Shown: piece after piece, positions 15,101 through 29,400 of the stretch
How positions within the stretch are numbered: the first letter of the stretch is position 1
Layout: the number at the start of each line of letters is the position of its first letter
Assembly: GCF_945859705.1 (NCBI RefSeq)
Contig: NW_026605122.1
Coordinates: 363,001 to 427,000, forward strand
Direction of reading: 5' to 3'
Length of the DNA: 64,000 nucleotides
Origin: Episyrphus balteatus
Lineage: Eukaryota > Arthropoda > Insecta > Diptera > Syrphidae
Notes under the pieces: generated by a model
What the model was told of the DNA's origin: nothing
Databases searched by the model: none
The model's input: only the letters and a program-made list of their open reading frames with translations
Made by a program: the position numbers and the translations under genes

Positions 15101-15843
15101 ATATTTTTTTCAATTTTTTTTTGTATGACAACCTATAATAAATTGTATATCGTTGGAAAGCTTACATCTTCAGCTTTAATTAGATGCCCTAATCATATCT
15201 CTCAGTTGCTTAGAAAAAAGAATAAAATTTTTTTAATCAATCAGCTGCAGAACAAAAAAAAAAGCTTTAATTTGAGATATTTTTTTCAATTTTTTTTTGT
15301 ATGACAACCTATAATAAATTGTATATCGTTGGAAAGCTTACATCTTCAGCTTTAATTAAATGCCCTAATCATATCTCTCAGTTGCTTAGAAAAAAGAATA
15401 AAGATTTTTTAATCAATCAGCTGGAGAACAAAAAAAAAAGCTTTAATTTCAGATATTTTTTTCAATTTTTTTTTGTATGACAACCTATAATAAATTGTAT
15501 ATCGTTGGAAAGCTTACATCTTCAGCTTTAATTAGATGCCCTAATCATATCTCTCAGTTGCTTATAAAAAGAATAAAATTTTTTTAATCAATCAGCTGCA
15601 GAACAAAAAAAAAGCTTTAATTTCAGATATTTTTTTCAATTTTTTTTTTGTATGACAACCTATAATAAATTGTATATCGTTGGAAAGCTTACATATTCAG
15701 GTTTAATTAGATGCCCTAATCAAATCTCTCAGTTGCTTAGAAAAAAGAATACAAATTTTTTAATCAATCAGCTGCAGAACAAAAAAAAAAGCTTTAATTT
15801 CAGATATTTTTTTCAATTTTTTTTTTGTATGAAAGCTTTCATC
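3190..15843 (+). repeat. 28-bp-deletion monomers (GTATGAAAGC), six copies
   Basis: At 3190, 6659, 10292, 12015, 13745 and 15827 GTATGA is joined directly to AAAGCTTTCATC. The intervening 28 bp, from CAACC to GTTGG, are missing. The junction is identical each time, so one event was spread by block duplication; four of the six lie in the X, X', Z and Z units. Confidence 0.85.
5781..14770 (+). repeat. Nested higher-order repeat block X-Y-Y-X'-Z-Z
   Basis: Unit boundaries were set at GTATGACAACC and confirmed with private variants. X is 5781-7677 (1897 bp) and X' is 9416-11310 (1895 bp). Y is 7678-8546 and 8547-9415 (869 bp each). Z is 11311-13040 and 13041-14770 (1730 bp each). X, Y and Z all open with a monomer carrying CATGTCTCTCAATTGC. 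X and X' share GTTTTAATC, GATATAATTTCAG, CATATTCAGG, GTATGAAAGC and TATTTCGTTGG. They differ by the 2-bp AT insertion at about 6550. The Z pair shares CTGGGAAACAAAT, AAAACAGC and AACCAGCTGG. I see only three substitutions between them (near 11862/13592, 12426/14156 and 12656/14386). Confidence 0.85.
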
Positions 15844-16498
15844 TTCAGCTTTAATTAAATGCCCTAATCATATCTCTCAGTTGCTTAGAAAAAAGAATAA
15901 AAATTTTTTAATCAATCAGCTGGGAAACAAATAAAAAAGCTTTAATTTCAGATATTTTTTTCAATTTTTTTTTGTATGACAACCTATAATAAATTGTATA
16001 TCGTTGGAAAGCTTTCATTTTCAGCTTTAATTAAATGCCCTAATCATATCTCTCAGTTGCTTAGAAAAAAGAATAAAAATTTTTTAATCAATCAGCTGGA
16101 GAACAAAAAAAAAGCTTTAATTTCAGATATTTTTTTCAATTTTTTTTTGTATGACAACCTATAATAAATTGTATATCGTTGGAAAGCTTACATCTTCAGC
16201 TTTAATTAGATGCCCTAATCATATCTCTTAGTTGCTTATAAAAAGAATAAAATTTTTTTAATCAATCAGCTTCAGAACAAAAAAAAAGCTTTAATTTCAG
16301 ATATTTTTTTCAATTTTTTTTTTGTATGACAACCTATAATAAATTGTATATCGTTGGAAAGCTTTCATCTTCAGCTTTAATTAAATGCCCTAATCATATC
16401 TCTCAGTTGCTTAGAAAAAAGAATAAAAATTTTTTAATCAATCAGCTGGAGAACAAAAAAAAAGCTTTAATTTCTGATATTTTTTTCAATTTTTTTTT

Positions 16499-19400
16499 GT
16501 ATGACAACCTATAATAAATTGTATATCGTTGGAAAGGTTTCATCTTCAGCTTTAATTAAATGACCTAATCATATCTCTCAGTTGCTTAGAAAAAAGAATA
16601 AAAATTTTTTAATCAATCAGCTGGAGAGCAAAAAAAAAAGCTTTAATTTCAGATATTTTTTTCAATTTTTTTTTGTATGACAACCTATAATAAATTGTAT
16701 ATCGTTGGAAAGCTTACATATTCAGCTTTAATTAGATGCCCTAATCAAATCTCTCAGTTGCTTAGAAAAAAGAATAAAAATTTTTTAATCAATCAGCTGC
16801 AGAACAAAAAAAAAGCTTTAATTTCAGATATTTTTTTCAATTTTGTATGACAACCTATAATAAATTGTATATCGTTTGAAAGCTTTCATCTTCAGCTTTA
16901 ATTAAATGCCCTAATCATATCTCTCAGTTGCTTAGAAAAAAGAATAAAAATTTTTTAATCAATCAGCTGGAGAACAAAAAAAAAAGCTTTAATTTCAGAT
17001 ATTTTTTTCAATTTTTTTTTTGTATGACAACCTATAATAAATTGTATATCGTTGGAAAGCTTACATCTTCAGCTTTAATTAGATGCCCTAATCATATCTC
17101 TCAGTTGCTTAGAAAAAAGAATAAAAATTTTTTAATCAATCAGCTGCAGAACAAAAAAAAAGCTTTAATTTCAGATATTTTTTTCAATTTTTTTTTGTAT
17201 GACAACCTATAATAAATTGTATATCGTTGGAAAGCTTACATCTTCAGCTTTAATTAAATGCCCTAATCATGTCTCTGAATTGCTTAGAAAAAAGAATAAA
17301 AATTTTTTAATCAATCAGCTGCAGAACAAAAAAAAAAGCTTTAATTTCAGATATTTTTTTCAATTTCTTTTTGTATGACAACCTATAATAAATTGTATAT
17401 CGTTGGAAAGCTTTCATCTTCAGCTTTAATTAAATGCCCTAATCATATCTCTCAGTTGCTTAGAAAAAAGAATAAAAATTTAATCAATCAGCTGGAGAAC
17501 AAAAAAAAAAGCTTTAATTTCGGATATTTTTTTCAATTTTTTTTTGTATGACAACCTATAATAAATTGTATATCGTTGGAAAGCTTTCATCTTCAGCTTT
17601 AATTAAATGCCCTAATCATATCTCTCAGTTGCTTAGAAAAAAGAATAAAAATTTTTTAATCAATCAGCTGGAGAACAAAAAAAAAAGCTTTAATTTCAGA
17701 TATTTTTTTCATTTTTTTTTGTATGACAACCTATAATAAATTGTATATCGTTGGAAAGCTTTCATCTTCAGCTTTAATTAAATGCCCTAATCATATCTCT
17801 CAGTTGCTTAGAAAAAAGAATAAAAATTTTTTAATCAATCAGCTGCAGAACAAAAAAAAAAGCTTTAATTTCAGATATTTTTTTCATTTTTTTTTTGTAT
17901 GACAACCTATAATAAATTGTATATCGTTGGAAAGCTTACATCTTCAGCTTTAATTAAATGCCCTAATCATATCTCTCAGTTGCTTAGAAAAAAGAATAAA
18001 CATTTTTTAATCAATCAGCTTCAGAACAAAAAAAAAAGCTTTAATTTCAGATATTGTTTTCAATTTTTTTTTGTATGACAACCTATAATAAATTGTATAT
18101 CGTTGGAAAGCTTACATCTTCAGCTTTTATTAAATGCCCTAATCATATCTCTCAGTTGCTTAGAAAAAAGAATAAAAATTTTTTAATCAATCAGCTGCAG
18201 AACAAAAAAAAAAGCTTTAATTTCAGATATTTTTTTCATTTTTTTTTGTATGACAACCTATAATAAATTGTATATCTTTGGAAAGCTTACATCTTCAGCT
18301 TTAATTAAATGCCCTAATCATATCTCTCAGTTGCTTAGAAAAAAGAATAAACATTTTTTAATCAATCAGCTTCAGAACAAAAAAAAAAGCATTAATTTCA
18401 GATATTGTTTTCAATTTTTTTTTGTATGACAACCTATAATAAATTGTATATCGTTGGAAAGCTTACATCTTCAGCTTTAATTAAATGCCCTAATCATATC
18501 TCTCAGTTGCTTAGAAAAAAGAATAAAAATTTTTTAATCAATCAGCTGGAGAACAAAAAAAAAGCTTTAATTTCTGATATTTTTTTCAATTTTTTTTTGT
18601 ATGACAACCTATAATAAATTGTATATCGTTGGAAAGGTTTCATCTTCAGCTTTAATTAAATGCCCTAATCATATCTCTCAGTTGCTTAGAAAAAAGAATA
18701 AAAATTTTTTAATCAATCAGCTGGAGAGCAAAAAAAAAAGCTTTAATTTCAGATATTTTTTTCAATTTTTTTTTGTATGACAACCTATAATAAATTGTAT
18801 ATCGTTGGAAAGCTTACATATTCAGCTTTAATTAGATGCCCTAATCAAATCTCTCAGTTGCTTAGAAAAAAGAATAAAAATTTTTTAATCAATCAGCTGC
18901 AGAACAAAAAAAAAGCTTTAATTTCAGATATTTTTTTCAATTTTGTATGACAACCTATAATAAATTGTATATCGTTTGAAAGCTTTCATCTTCAGCTTTA
19001 ATTAAATGCCCTAATCATATCTCTCAGTTGCTTAGAAAAAAGAATAAAAATTTTTTAATCAATCAGCTGGAGAACAAAAAAAAAAGCTTTAATTTCAGAT
19101 ATTTTTTTCAATTTCTTTTTTGTATGACAACCTATAATAAATTGTATATCGTTGGAAAGCTTACATCTTCAGCTTTAATTAGATGCCCTAATCATATCTC
19201 TCAGTTGCTTAGAAAAAAGAATAAAAATTTTTTAATCAATCAGCTGCAGAACAAAAAAAAAGCTTTAATTTCAGATATTTTTTTCAATTTTTTTTTGTAT
19301 GACAACCTATAATAAATTGTATATCGTTGGAAAGCTTACATCTTCAGCTTTAATTAGATGCCCTAATCATATCTCTCAGTTGCTTAGAAAAAAGAATAAA

Positions 19401-22400
19401 AATTTTTTAATCAATCAGCTGCAGAACAAAAAAAAAAGCTTTAATTTCAGATATTTTTTTCAATTTCTTTTTGTATGACAACCTATAATAAATTGTATAT
19501 CGTTGGAAAGCTTTCATCTTCAGCTTTAATTAAATGCCCTAATCATATCTCTCAGTTGCTTAGAAAAAAGAATAAAAATTTAATCAATCAGCTGGAGAAC
19601 AAAAAAAAAAGCTTTAATTTCAGATATTTTTTTCAATTTTTTTTTGTATGACAACCTATAATAAATTGTATATCGTTGGAAAGCTTTCATCTTCAGCTTT
19701 AATTAAATGCCCTAATCATATCTCTCAGTTGCTTAGAAAAAAGAATAAAAATTTTTTAATCAATCAGCTGCAGAACAAAAAAAAAAAGCTTTAATTTCAG
19801 ATATTTTTTTCATTTTTTTTTTGTATGACAACCTATAATAAATTGTATATCGTTGGAAAGCTTACATCTTCAGCTTTAATTAAATGCCCTAATCATATCT
19901 CTCAGTTGCTTAGAAAAAAGAATAAAAATTTTTTAATCAATCAGCTGGAGAACAAAAAAAAAAGCTTTAATTTCAGATATTTTTTTCAATTTTTTTTTGT
20001 ATGACAACCTATAATAAATTGAATATCGTTGGAAAGCTTACATCTTCAGCTTTAATTAGATGCCCTTATCATATCTCTCAGTTGCTTAGAAAAAAGAATA
20101 AAAATTTTTTAATCAATCAGCTGGAGAACAAAAAAAAAGCTTTAATTTCAGATATTTTTTTCAATTTTTTTTTGTATGACAACCTATAATAAATTGTATA
20201 TCGTTGGAAAGCTTTCATCTTCAGCTTTAATTAAATGCCCTAATCATATCTCTCAGTTGCTTAGAAAAAAGAATAAAAATTTTTTAATCAATCAGCTGGA
20301 GAACAAAAAAAAAAGCTTTAATTTCAGATATTTTTTTCATTTTTTTTTGTATGACAACCTATAATAAATTGTATATCGTTGGAAAGCTTTCATCTTCAGC
20401 TTTAATTAAATGCCCTAATCATATCTCTCAGTTGCTTAGAAAAAAGAATAAAAATTTTTTAATCAATCAGCTGCAGAACAAAAAAAAAAGCTTTAATTTC
20501 AGATATTTTTTTCATTTTTTTTTTGTATGACAACCTATAATAAATTGTATATCGTTGGAAAGCTTACATCTTCAGCTTTAATTAAATGCCCTAATCATAT
20601 CTCTCAGTTGCTTAGAAAAAAGAATAAACATTTTTTAATCAATCAGCTTCAGAACAAAAAAAAAAGCTTTAATTTCAGATATTGTTTTCAATTTTTTTTT
20701 GTATGACAACCTATAATAAATTGTATATCGTTGGAAAGCTTACATCTTCAGCTTTAATTAAATGCCCTAATCATATCTCTCAGTTGCTTAGAAAAAAGAA
20801 TAAACATTTTTTAATCAATCAGCTTCAGAACAAAAAAAAAAGCTTTAATTTCAGATATTGTTTTCAATTTTTTTTTTTGTATGACAACCTATAATAAATT
20901 GTATATCGTTGGAAAGCTTACATATTCAGCTTTAATTGGATGCCCTAATCAAATCTCTCAGTTGCTTAGAAAAAAGAATAAAAATTTTTTAATCAATCAG
21001 CTGCAGAACAAAAAAAAAGCTTTAATTTCAGATATTTTTTTCAATTTTGTATGACAACCTATAATAAATTGTATATCGTTTGAAAGCTTTCATCTTCAGC
21101 TTTAATTAAATGCCCTAATCATATCTCTCAGTTGCTTAGAAAAAAGAATAAAAATTTTTTAATCAATCAGCTGGAGAACAAAAAAAAAAGCTTTAATTTC
21201 AGATATTTTTTTCAATTTCTTTTTTGTATGACAACCTATAATAAATTGTATATCGTTGGAAAGCTTACATCTTCAGCTTTAATTAGATGCCCTAATCATA
21301 TCTCTCAGTTGCTTAGAAAAAAGAATACAAATTTTTTAATCAATCAGCTGCAGAACAAAAAAAAAGCTTTAATTTCAGATATTTTTTTCAATTTTTTTTT
21401 GTATGACAACCTATAATAAATTGTATATCGTTGGAAAGCTTACATCTTCAGCTTTAATTAAATGCCCTAATCATGTCTCTGAATTGCTTAGAAAAAAGAA
21501 TAAAAATTTTTTAATCAATCAGCTGCAGAACAAAAAAAAAAGCTTTAATTTCAGATATTTTTTTCAATTTCTTTTTGTATGACAACCTATAATAAATTGT
21601 ATATCGTTGGAAAGCTTTCATCTTCAGCTTTAATTAAATGCCCTAATCATATCTCTCAGTTGCTTAGAAAAAAGAATAAAAATTTAATCAATCAGCTGGA
21701 GAACAAAAAAAAAAGCTTTAATTTCAGATATTTTTTTCAATTTTTTTTTGTATGACAACCTATAATAAATTGTATATCGTTGGAAAGCTTTCATCTTCAG
21801 CTTTAATTAAATGCCCTAATCATATCTCTCAGTTGCTTAGAAAAAAGAATAAAAATTTTTTAATCAATCAGCTGCAGAACAAAAAAAAAAAGCTTTAATT
21901 TCAGATATTTTTTTCATTTTTTTTTTGTATGACAACCTATAATAAATTGTATATCGTTGGAAAGCTTACATCTTCAGCTTTAATTAAATGCCCTAATCAT
22001 ATCTCTCAGTTGCTTAGAAAAAAGAATAAAAATTTTTTAATCAATCAGCTGGAGAACAAAAAAAAAAGCTTTAATTTCAGATATTTTTTTCAATTTTTTT
22101 TTGTATGACAACCTATAATAAATTGAATATCGTTGGAAAGCTTACATCTTCAGCTTTAATTAGATGCCCTTATCATATCTCTCAGTTGCTTAGAAAAAAG
22201 AATAAAAATTTTTTAATCAATCAGCTGGAGAACAAAAAAAAAGCTTTAATTTCAGATATTTTTTTCAATTTTTTTTTGTATGACAACCTATAATAAATTG
22301 TATATCGTTGGAAAGCTTTCATCTTCAGCTTTAATTAAATGCCCTAATCATATCTCTCAGTTGCTTAGAAAAAAGAATAAAAATTTTTTAATCAATCAGC

Positions 22401-22980
22401 TGGAGAACAAAAAAAAAAGCTTTAATTTCAGATATTTTTTTCATTTTTTTTTGTATGACAACCTATAATAAATTGTATATCGTTGGAAAGCTTTCATCTT
22501 CAGCTTTAATTAAATGCCCTAATCATATCTCTCAGTTGCTTAGAAAAAAGAATAAAAATTTTTTAATCAATCAGCTGCAGAACAAAAAAAAAAGCTTTAA
22601 TTTCAGATATTTTTTTCATTTTTTTTTTGTATGACAACCTATAATAAATTGTATATCGTTGGAAAGCTTACATCTTCAGCTTTAATTAAATGCCCTAATC
22701 ATATCTCTCAGTTGCTTAGAAAAAAGAATAAACATTTTTTAATCAATCAGCTTCAGAACAAAAAAAAAAGCTTTAATTTCAGATATTGTTTTCAATTTTT
22801 TTTTGTATGATAACCTATAATAAATTGGATATCGTTGGAAAGCTTACATCTTCAGCTTTAATTAAATGCCCTAATCATATCTCTCAGTTGCTTAGAAAAA
22901 AGAATAAAAATTTTTTAATCAATCAGCTGCAGAACAAAAAAAAAAGCTTTAATTTCAGATATTTTTTTCATTTTTTTTTG
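16499..22980 (+). repeat. ~2.1-kb higher-order repeat, about three copies
   Basis: Copy 1 is about 16499-18598. Copy 2 runs from 18599 and copy 3 from about 20879, with offsets of 2100 and 2104 bp (12 monomers). Shared private markers are TTTCTGATAT with GGAAAGGTTTC (16471 and 18571), CTGGAGAGC (16621 and 18721), CATATTCAGC with AATCAAATC (16718, 18818 and 20922), and ATCGTTTGAAAG (16872, 18974 and 21077). GTCTCTGAATTGC is in copies 1 and 3 but not 2, which suggests local conversion. The end of copy 3 is expanded by extra monomers carrying GATATTGTTTTC. Confidence 0.8.
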
Positions 22981-24208
22981 TATGACAACCTATAATAAAT
23001 TGTATATCGTTGGAAAGCTTACATCTTCAGCTTTAATTAAATGCCCTAATCATATCTCTCAGTTGCTTAGAAAAAAGAATAAACATTTTTTAATCAATCA
23101 GCTTCAGAACAAAAAAAAAAGCTTTAATTTCAGATATTGTTTTCAATTTTTTTTTGTATGACAACCTATAATAAATTGTATATCGTTGGAAAGCTTACAT
23201 CTTCAGCTTTAATTAAATGCCCTAATCATATCTCTCAGTTGCTTAGAAAAAAGAATAAACATTTTTTAATCAATCAGCTTCAGAACAAAAAAAAAAGCTT
23301 TAATTTCAGATATTGTTTTCAATTTTTTTTTGTATGACAACCTATAATAAATTGTATATCGTTGGAAAGCTTACATCTTCAGCTTTAATTAAATGCCCTA
23401 ATCATATCTCTCAGTTGCTTAGAAAAAAGAATAAACATTTTTTAATCAATCAGCTTGAGAACAAAAAAAAAAGCTTTAATTTCAGATATTGTTTTCAATT
23501 TTTTTTTTGTATGACAACCTATAATAAATTGTATATCGTTGGAAAGCTTACATCTTCAGCTTTAATTAGATGCCCTAATCATATCTCTCAGTTGCTTAGA
23601 AAAAAGAATAAAATTTTTTTAATCAATCAGCTGCAGAACAAAAAAAAAGCTTTAATTTCAGATATTTTTTTCAATTTTTTTTTGTATGACAACCTATAAT
23701 AAATTGTATATCGTTGGAAAGCTTTCATCTTCAGCTTTAATTAAATGCCCTAATCATATCTCTCAGTTGCTTAGAAAAAAGAATAAAAATTTTTTAATCA
23801 ATCAGCTGGAGAACAAAAAAAAAGCTTTAATTTCAGATATTTTTTTCAATTTTTTTTTGTATGACAATCTATAATAAATTGTATATCGTTGGAAAGCTTT
23901 CATCTTCAGCTTTAATTAAATGCCCTTATCATATCTCTCAGTTGCTTAGAAAAAAGAATACAAATTTTTTAATCAATCAGCTGGAGAACAAAAAAAAAAG
24001 CTTTAATTTCAGATATTTTTTTCAATTTTTTTTTGTATGACAACCTATAATAAATTGTATATCGTTGGAAAGCTTTCATCTTCAGCTTTAATTAAATGCC
24101 CTAATCATATCTCTCAGTTGCTTAGAAAAAAGAATAAAATTTTTTTAATCAATCAGCTGCAGAAAAAAAAAAAGCTTTAATTTCAGATATTTTTTTCAAT
24201 TTTTTTTT

Positions 24209-27200
24209 GTATGACAACCTATAATATATTGTATATCGTTGGAAAGCTAACATCATCAGCTTTAATTAGATGCCCTAATCATATCTCTCAGTTGCTTAGA
24301 AAAAAGAATTAAAATTTTTTAATCAATCAGCTGGAGAACAAAAAAAAAAAGCTTTAATTTCAGATATTTTTTTCAATTTTTTTTTGTATGGCAACCTATA
24401 ATAAATTGTATATCGTTGGAAAGCTTACATCTTCAGCTTTAATTAAATGCCCTAATCATATCTCTCAGTTGCTTAGAAAAAAGAATTAAAATTTTTTAAA
24501 CAATCAGCTGGAGAACAAAAAAAAAAGCTTTAATTTCAGATATTTTTTTCAATTTTTTTTTGTATGGCAACCTATAATAAATTGTATATCGTTGGAAAGC
24601 TTACATCTTCAGCTTTAATTAAATGCCCTTATCATATCTCTCAGTTGCTTAGAAAAAAGAATAAAAATTTTTTAATCAATCAGCTGGAGAACAAAAAAAA
24701 AAGCTTTAATTTCAGATATTTTTTTCAATTTTTTTTTGTATGACAACCTATAATAAATTGTATATCGTTGGAAAGCTTTCATCTTCAGCTTTAATTAAAT
24801 GCCCTAATCATATCTCTCAGTTGCTTAGAAAAAAAAAATAAAAAATTTTTAATCAATCAGCTGGAGAACAAAAAAAAAGCTTTAATTTCAGATATTTTTT
24901 TCAATTTTTTTTTGTATGACAACCTATAATAAATTGTATATCGTTGGAAAGCTTACATCTTCAGCTTTAATTAAATGCCCTAATCATATCTCTCAGTTGC
25001 TTAGAAAAAAGAATACAAATTTTTTAATCAATCAGCTGGAGAACAAAAAAAAGCTTTAATTTCAGATATTTTTTTCAATTTTTTTTTGTATGACAACCTA
25101 TAATAAATTGTATATCGTTGGAAAGTTAACATCTTCAGCTTTAATAAAATGCCCTAATCATATCTCTCAGTTGCTTAGAAAAAAGAATAAAAATTTTTTA
25201 ATCAATCAGCTGCAGAACAAAAAAAAAAGCTTTAATTTCAGATATTTTTTTCAATTTTTTTTTGTATGACAACCTATAATAAATTGTATATCGTTGGAAA
25301 GCTTTCATCTTCAGCTTTAATTAAATGCCCTAATCATATCTCTCAGTTGCTTAGAAAAAAGAATAAAAATTTTTTAATCAATCAGCTGGAGAACAAAAAA
25401 AAAAGCTTTAATTTCAGATATTTTTTTCAATTTTTTTTTGTATGACAACCTATAATAAATTGTATATCGTTGGAAAGCTTTCATCTTCAGCTTTAATTAA
25501 ATGCCCTAATCATATCTCTCAGTTGCTTAGAAAAAAGAATAAAAATTTTTTAATCAATCAGCTGGAGAACAAAAAAAAAGCTTTAATTTCAGATATTTTT
25601 TTCAATTTTTTTTTGTATGACAACCTATAATAAATTGTATATCGTTGGAAAGCTTACATCTTCAGCTTTAATTAAATGCCCTAATCATATCTCTCGGTTG
25701 CTTGGAAAAAAGAATAAAAATTTTTTAATCAATCAGCTGGAGAACAAAAAAAAAAGCTTTAATTTCAGATATTTTTTCAACTTTTTTTGGATGACAACCT
25801 ATAATAAATTGTATATCGTTAGAAAGCTTTCATCTTCAGCTTTAATTAAATGCCCTAATCATATCTCTCAGTTGCTTAGAAAAAAGAATAAAAATTTTTA
25901 ATCAATCAGCTGGAGAACAAAAAAAAAAGCTTTAATTTCAGATATTTTTTTCAATTTTTTTTTGTATGACAACCTATAATTAATTGTATATCGTTGGAAA
26001 GCTAACATCTTCAGCTTTAATAAAATGCCCTAATCATATCTCTCAGTTGCTTAGAAAAAAGAATAAAAATTTTTTAATCAATCAGCTGCAGAACAAAAAA
26101 AAAAGCTTTAATTTCAGATATTTTTTTCAATTTTTTTTTGTATGACAACCTATAATAAATTGTATATCGTTGGAAAGCTTACATCTTCAGCTTTAATTAA
26201 ATGCCCTAATCATATCTCTCAGTTGCTTAGAAAAAAGAATAAACATTTTTTAATCAATCAGCTGCAGAACAAAAAAAAAGCTTTAATTTCAGATATTTTT
26301 TTCAATTTTTTTTTGTATGACAACCTATAATAAATTGTATATCGTTGGAAAGCTTTCATCTTCAGCTTTAATTAAATGCATTAATCATATCTCTCAGTTG
26401 CTTAGAAAAAAGAATAAAAATTTTTTAATCAATCAGCTGGAGAACAAAAAAAAAGCTTTAATTTCAGATATTTTTTTCAATTTTTTTTTGTATGACAACC
26501 TATAATAAATTGTATATCGTTGGAAAGCTTTCATCTTCAGCTTTAATTAAATGCCCTAATCATATCTCTCAGGTGCTTAAAAAAAAAGATTAAAAATTTT
26601 TAATCAATCAGCTGGAGAACAAAAAAAAAAGCTTTAATTTCAGATATTTTTTTCAATTTTTTTTTTGTATGACAACCTATAATAAATTGTATATCGTTGG
26701 AAAGCTTTCATCTTCAGCTTTAATTAAATGCCCTTATCATATCTCTCAGTTGCTTAGAAAAAAGAATAAAAATTTTTTAATCAATCAGCTGCAGAACAAA
26801 AAAAAAGCTTTAATTTCAGATATTTTTTTTCAATTTTTTTTTGTATGACAACCTATAATAAATTGTATATCGTTGGAAAGCTTACATCTTCAGCTTTAAT
26901 TAGATGCCTTAATCATATCTCTCAGTTGCTTAGGAAAAAGAATAAAATTTTTTTAATCAATCAGCTGCAGAACAAAAAAAAAGCTTTAATTTCAGATATT
27001 TTTTTCAATTTTTTTTGTATGACAACCTAAAATATATTGTATATCGTTGGAAAGCTAACATCATCAGCTTTAATTAGATGCCCTAATCATATCTCTCAGT
27101 TGCTTAGAAAAAAGAATTAAAATTTTTTAATCAATCAGCTGGAGAACAAAAAAAAAAGCTTTAATTTCAGATATTTTTTTCAATTTTTTTTTGTATGGCA

Positions 27201-29400
27201 ACCTATAATAAATTGTATATCGTTGGAAAGCTTACATCTTCAGCTTTAATTAAATGCCCTAATCATATCTCTCAGTTGCTTAGAAAAAAGAATTAAAATT
27301 TTTTAAACAATCAGCTGGAGAACAAAAAAAAAAGCTTTAATTTCAGATATTTTTTTCAATTTTTTTTTGTATGGCAACCTATAATAAATTGTATATCGTT
27401 GGAAAGCTTACATCTTCAGCTTTAATTAAATGCCCTTATCATATCTCTCAGTTGCTTAGAAAAAAGAATAAAAATTTTTTAATCAATCAGCTGGAGAACA
27501 AAACAAAAAAGCTTTAATTTCAGATATTTTTTTCAATTTTTTTTTGTATGACAACCTATAATAAATTGTATATCGTTGGAAAGCTTTCATCTTCAGCTTT
27601 AATTAAATGCCCTAATCATATCTCTCAGTTGCTTAGAAAAAAGAATAAAATTTTTTAATCAATCGGCTGCAGAACAAAAAAAAAGCTTTAATTTCAGATA
27701 TTATTTTCAATTTTTTTTTTGTATGACAACCTTTAATAAATTGTATATCGTTGGAAAGCTTTCATCTTCAGCTTTAATTAAATGCCCTAATCATATCTCT
27801 CAGTTGCTTAGAAAAAAGAATAAAAATTTTTTAATCAATCAGCTGGAGAACAAAAAAAAAAAGCTTTAATTTCAGATATTTTTTTCAATTTTTTTTTGTA
27901 TGACAACCTATAATAAATTGTATATCGTTGGAAAGCTTACATCTTCAGCTTTAATTAAATGCCCTAATCATATCTCTCAGTTGCTTAGAAAAAAGAATAA
28001 AAAATTTTTAATCAATCAGCTGGAGACCAAAAAAAAAGCTTTAATTTCAGATATTTTTTTCAATTTTTTTTTGTATGACAACCTATAATAAATTGTATAT
28101 CGTTGGAAAGCTTACATCTTCAGCTTTAATTAAATGCCCTAATCATATCTCTCAGTTGCTTAGAAAAAAGAATACAAATTTTTTAATCAATCAGCTGGAG
28201 AACAAAAAAAAAGCTTTAATTTCAGATATTTTTTTCAATTTTTTTTTGTATGACAACCTATAATAAATTGTATATCGTTGGAAAGTTAACATCTTCAGCT
28301 TTAATAAAATGCCCTAATCATATCTCTCAGTTGCTTAGAAAAAAGAATAAAAATTTTTTAATCAATCAGCTGCAGAACAAAAAAAAAAGCTTTAATTTCA
28401 GATATTTTTTTCAATTTTTTTTTGTATGACAACCTATAATAAATTGTATATCGTTGGAAAGCTTTCATCTTCAGCTTTAATTAAATGCCCTAATCATATC
28501 TCTCAGTTGCTTAGAAAAAAGAATAAAAATTTTTTAATCAATCAGCTGGAGAACAAAAAAAAAAGCTTTAATTTCAGATATTTTTTTCAATTTTTTTTTG
28601 TATGACAACCTATAATAAATTGTATATCGTTGGAAAGCTTTCATCTTCAGCTTTAATTAAATGCCCTAATCATATCTCTCAGTTGCTTAGAAAAAAGAAT
28701 AAAAATTTTTTAATCAATCAGCTGGAGAACAAAAAAAAAAGCTTTAATTTCAGATATTTTTTTCAATTTTTTTTTGTATGACAACCTATAATAAATTGTA
28801 TATCGTTGGAAAGCTTACATCTTCAGCTTTAATTAAATGCCCTAATTATATCTCTCGGTTGCTTGGAAAAAAGAATAAAAATTTTTTAATCAATCAGCTG
28901 GAGAACAAAAAAAAAAGCTTTAATTTCAGATATTTTTTCAACTTTTTTTGGATGACAACCTATAATAAATTGTATATCGTTAGAAAGCTTTCATCTTCAG
29001 CTTTAATTAAATGCCCTAATCATATCTCTCAGTTGCTTAGAAAAAAGAATAAAAATTTTTAATCAATCAGCTGGAGAACAAAAAAAAAAGCTTTAATTTC
29101 AGATATTTTTTTCAATTTTTTTTTGTATGACAACCTATAATTAATTGTATATCGTTGGAAAGCTAACATCTTCAGCTTTAATAAAATGCCCTAATCATAT
29201 CTCTCAGTTGCTTAGAAAAAAGAATAAAAATTTTTTAATCAATCAGCTGCAGAACAAAAAAAAAAGCTTTAATTTCAGATATTTTTTTCAATTTTTTTTT
29301 GTATGACAACCTATAATAAATTGTATATCGTTGGAAAGCTTTCATCTTCAGCTTTAATTAAATGCCCTAATCATATCTCTCAGTTGCTTAGAAAAAAGAA
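24209..29400 (+). repeat. ~2.8-3.2-kb segmental duplication
   Basis: Copy 1 starts at 24209 and copy 2 at 27017 (offset 2808 bp). Shared private variants are AATATATTG with CTAACATCATCAGC, GTATGGCAACC in two successive monomers, TTTTTAAACAATC, and the shortened TTTTTTTGGATGACAACC monomers at 25790 and 28950. Downstream the offset rises to 3161 bp, so copy 2 holds about two extra monomers between roughly 27.5 and 28.1 kb. Confidence 0.75.
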
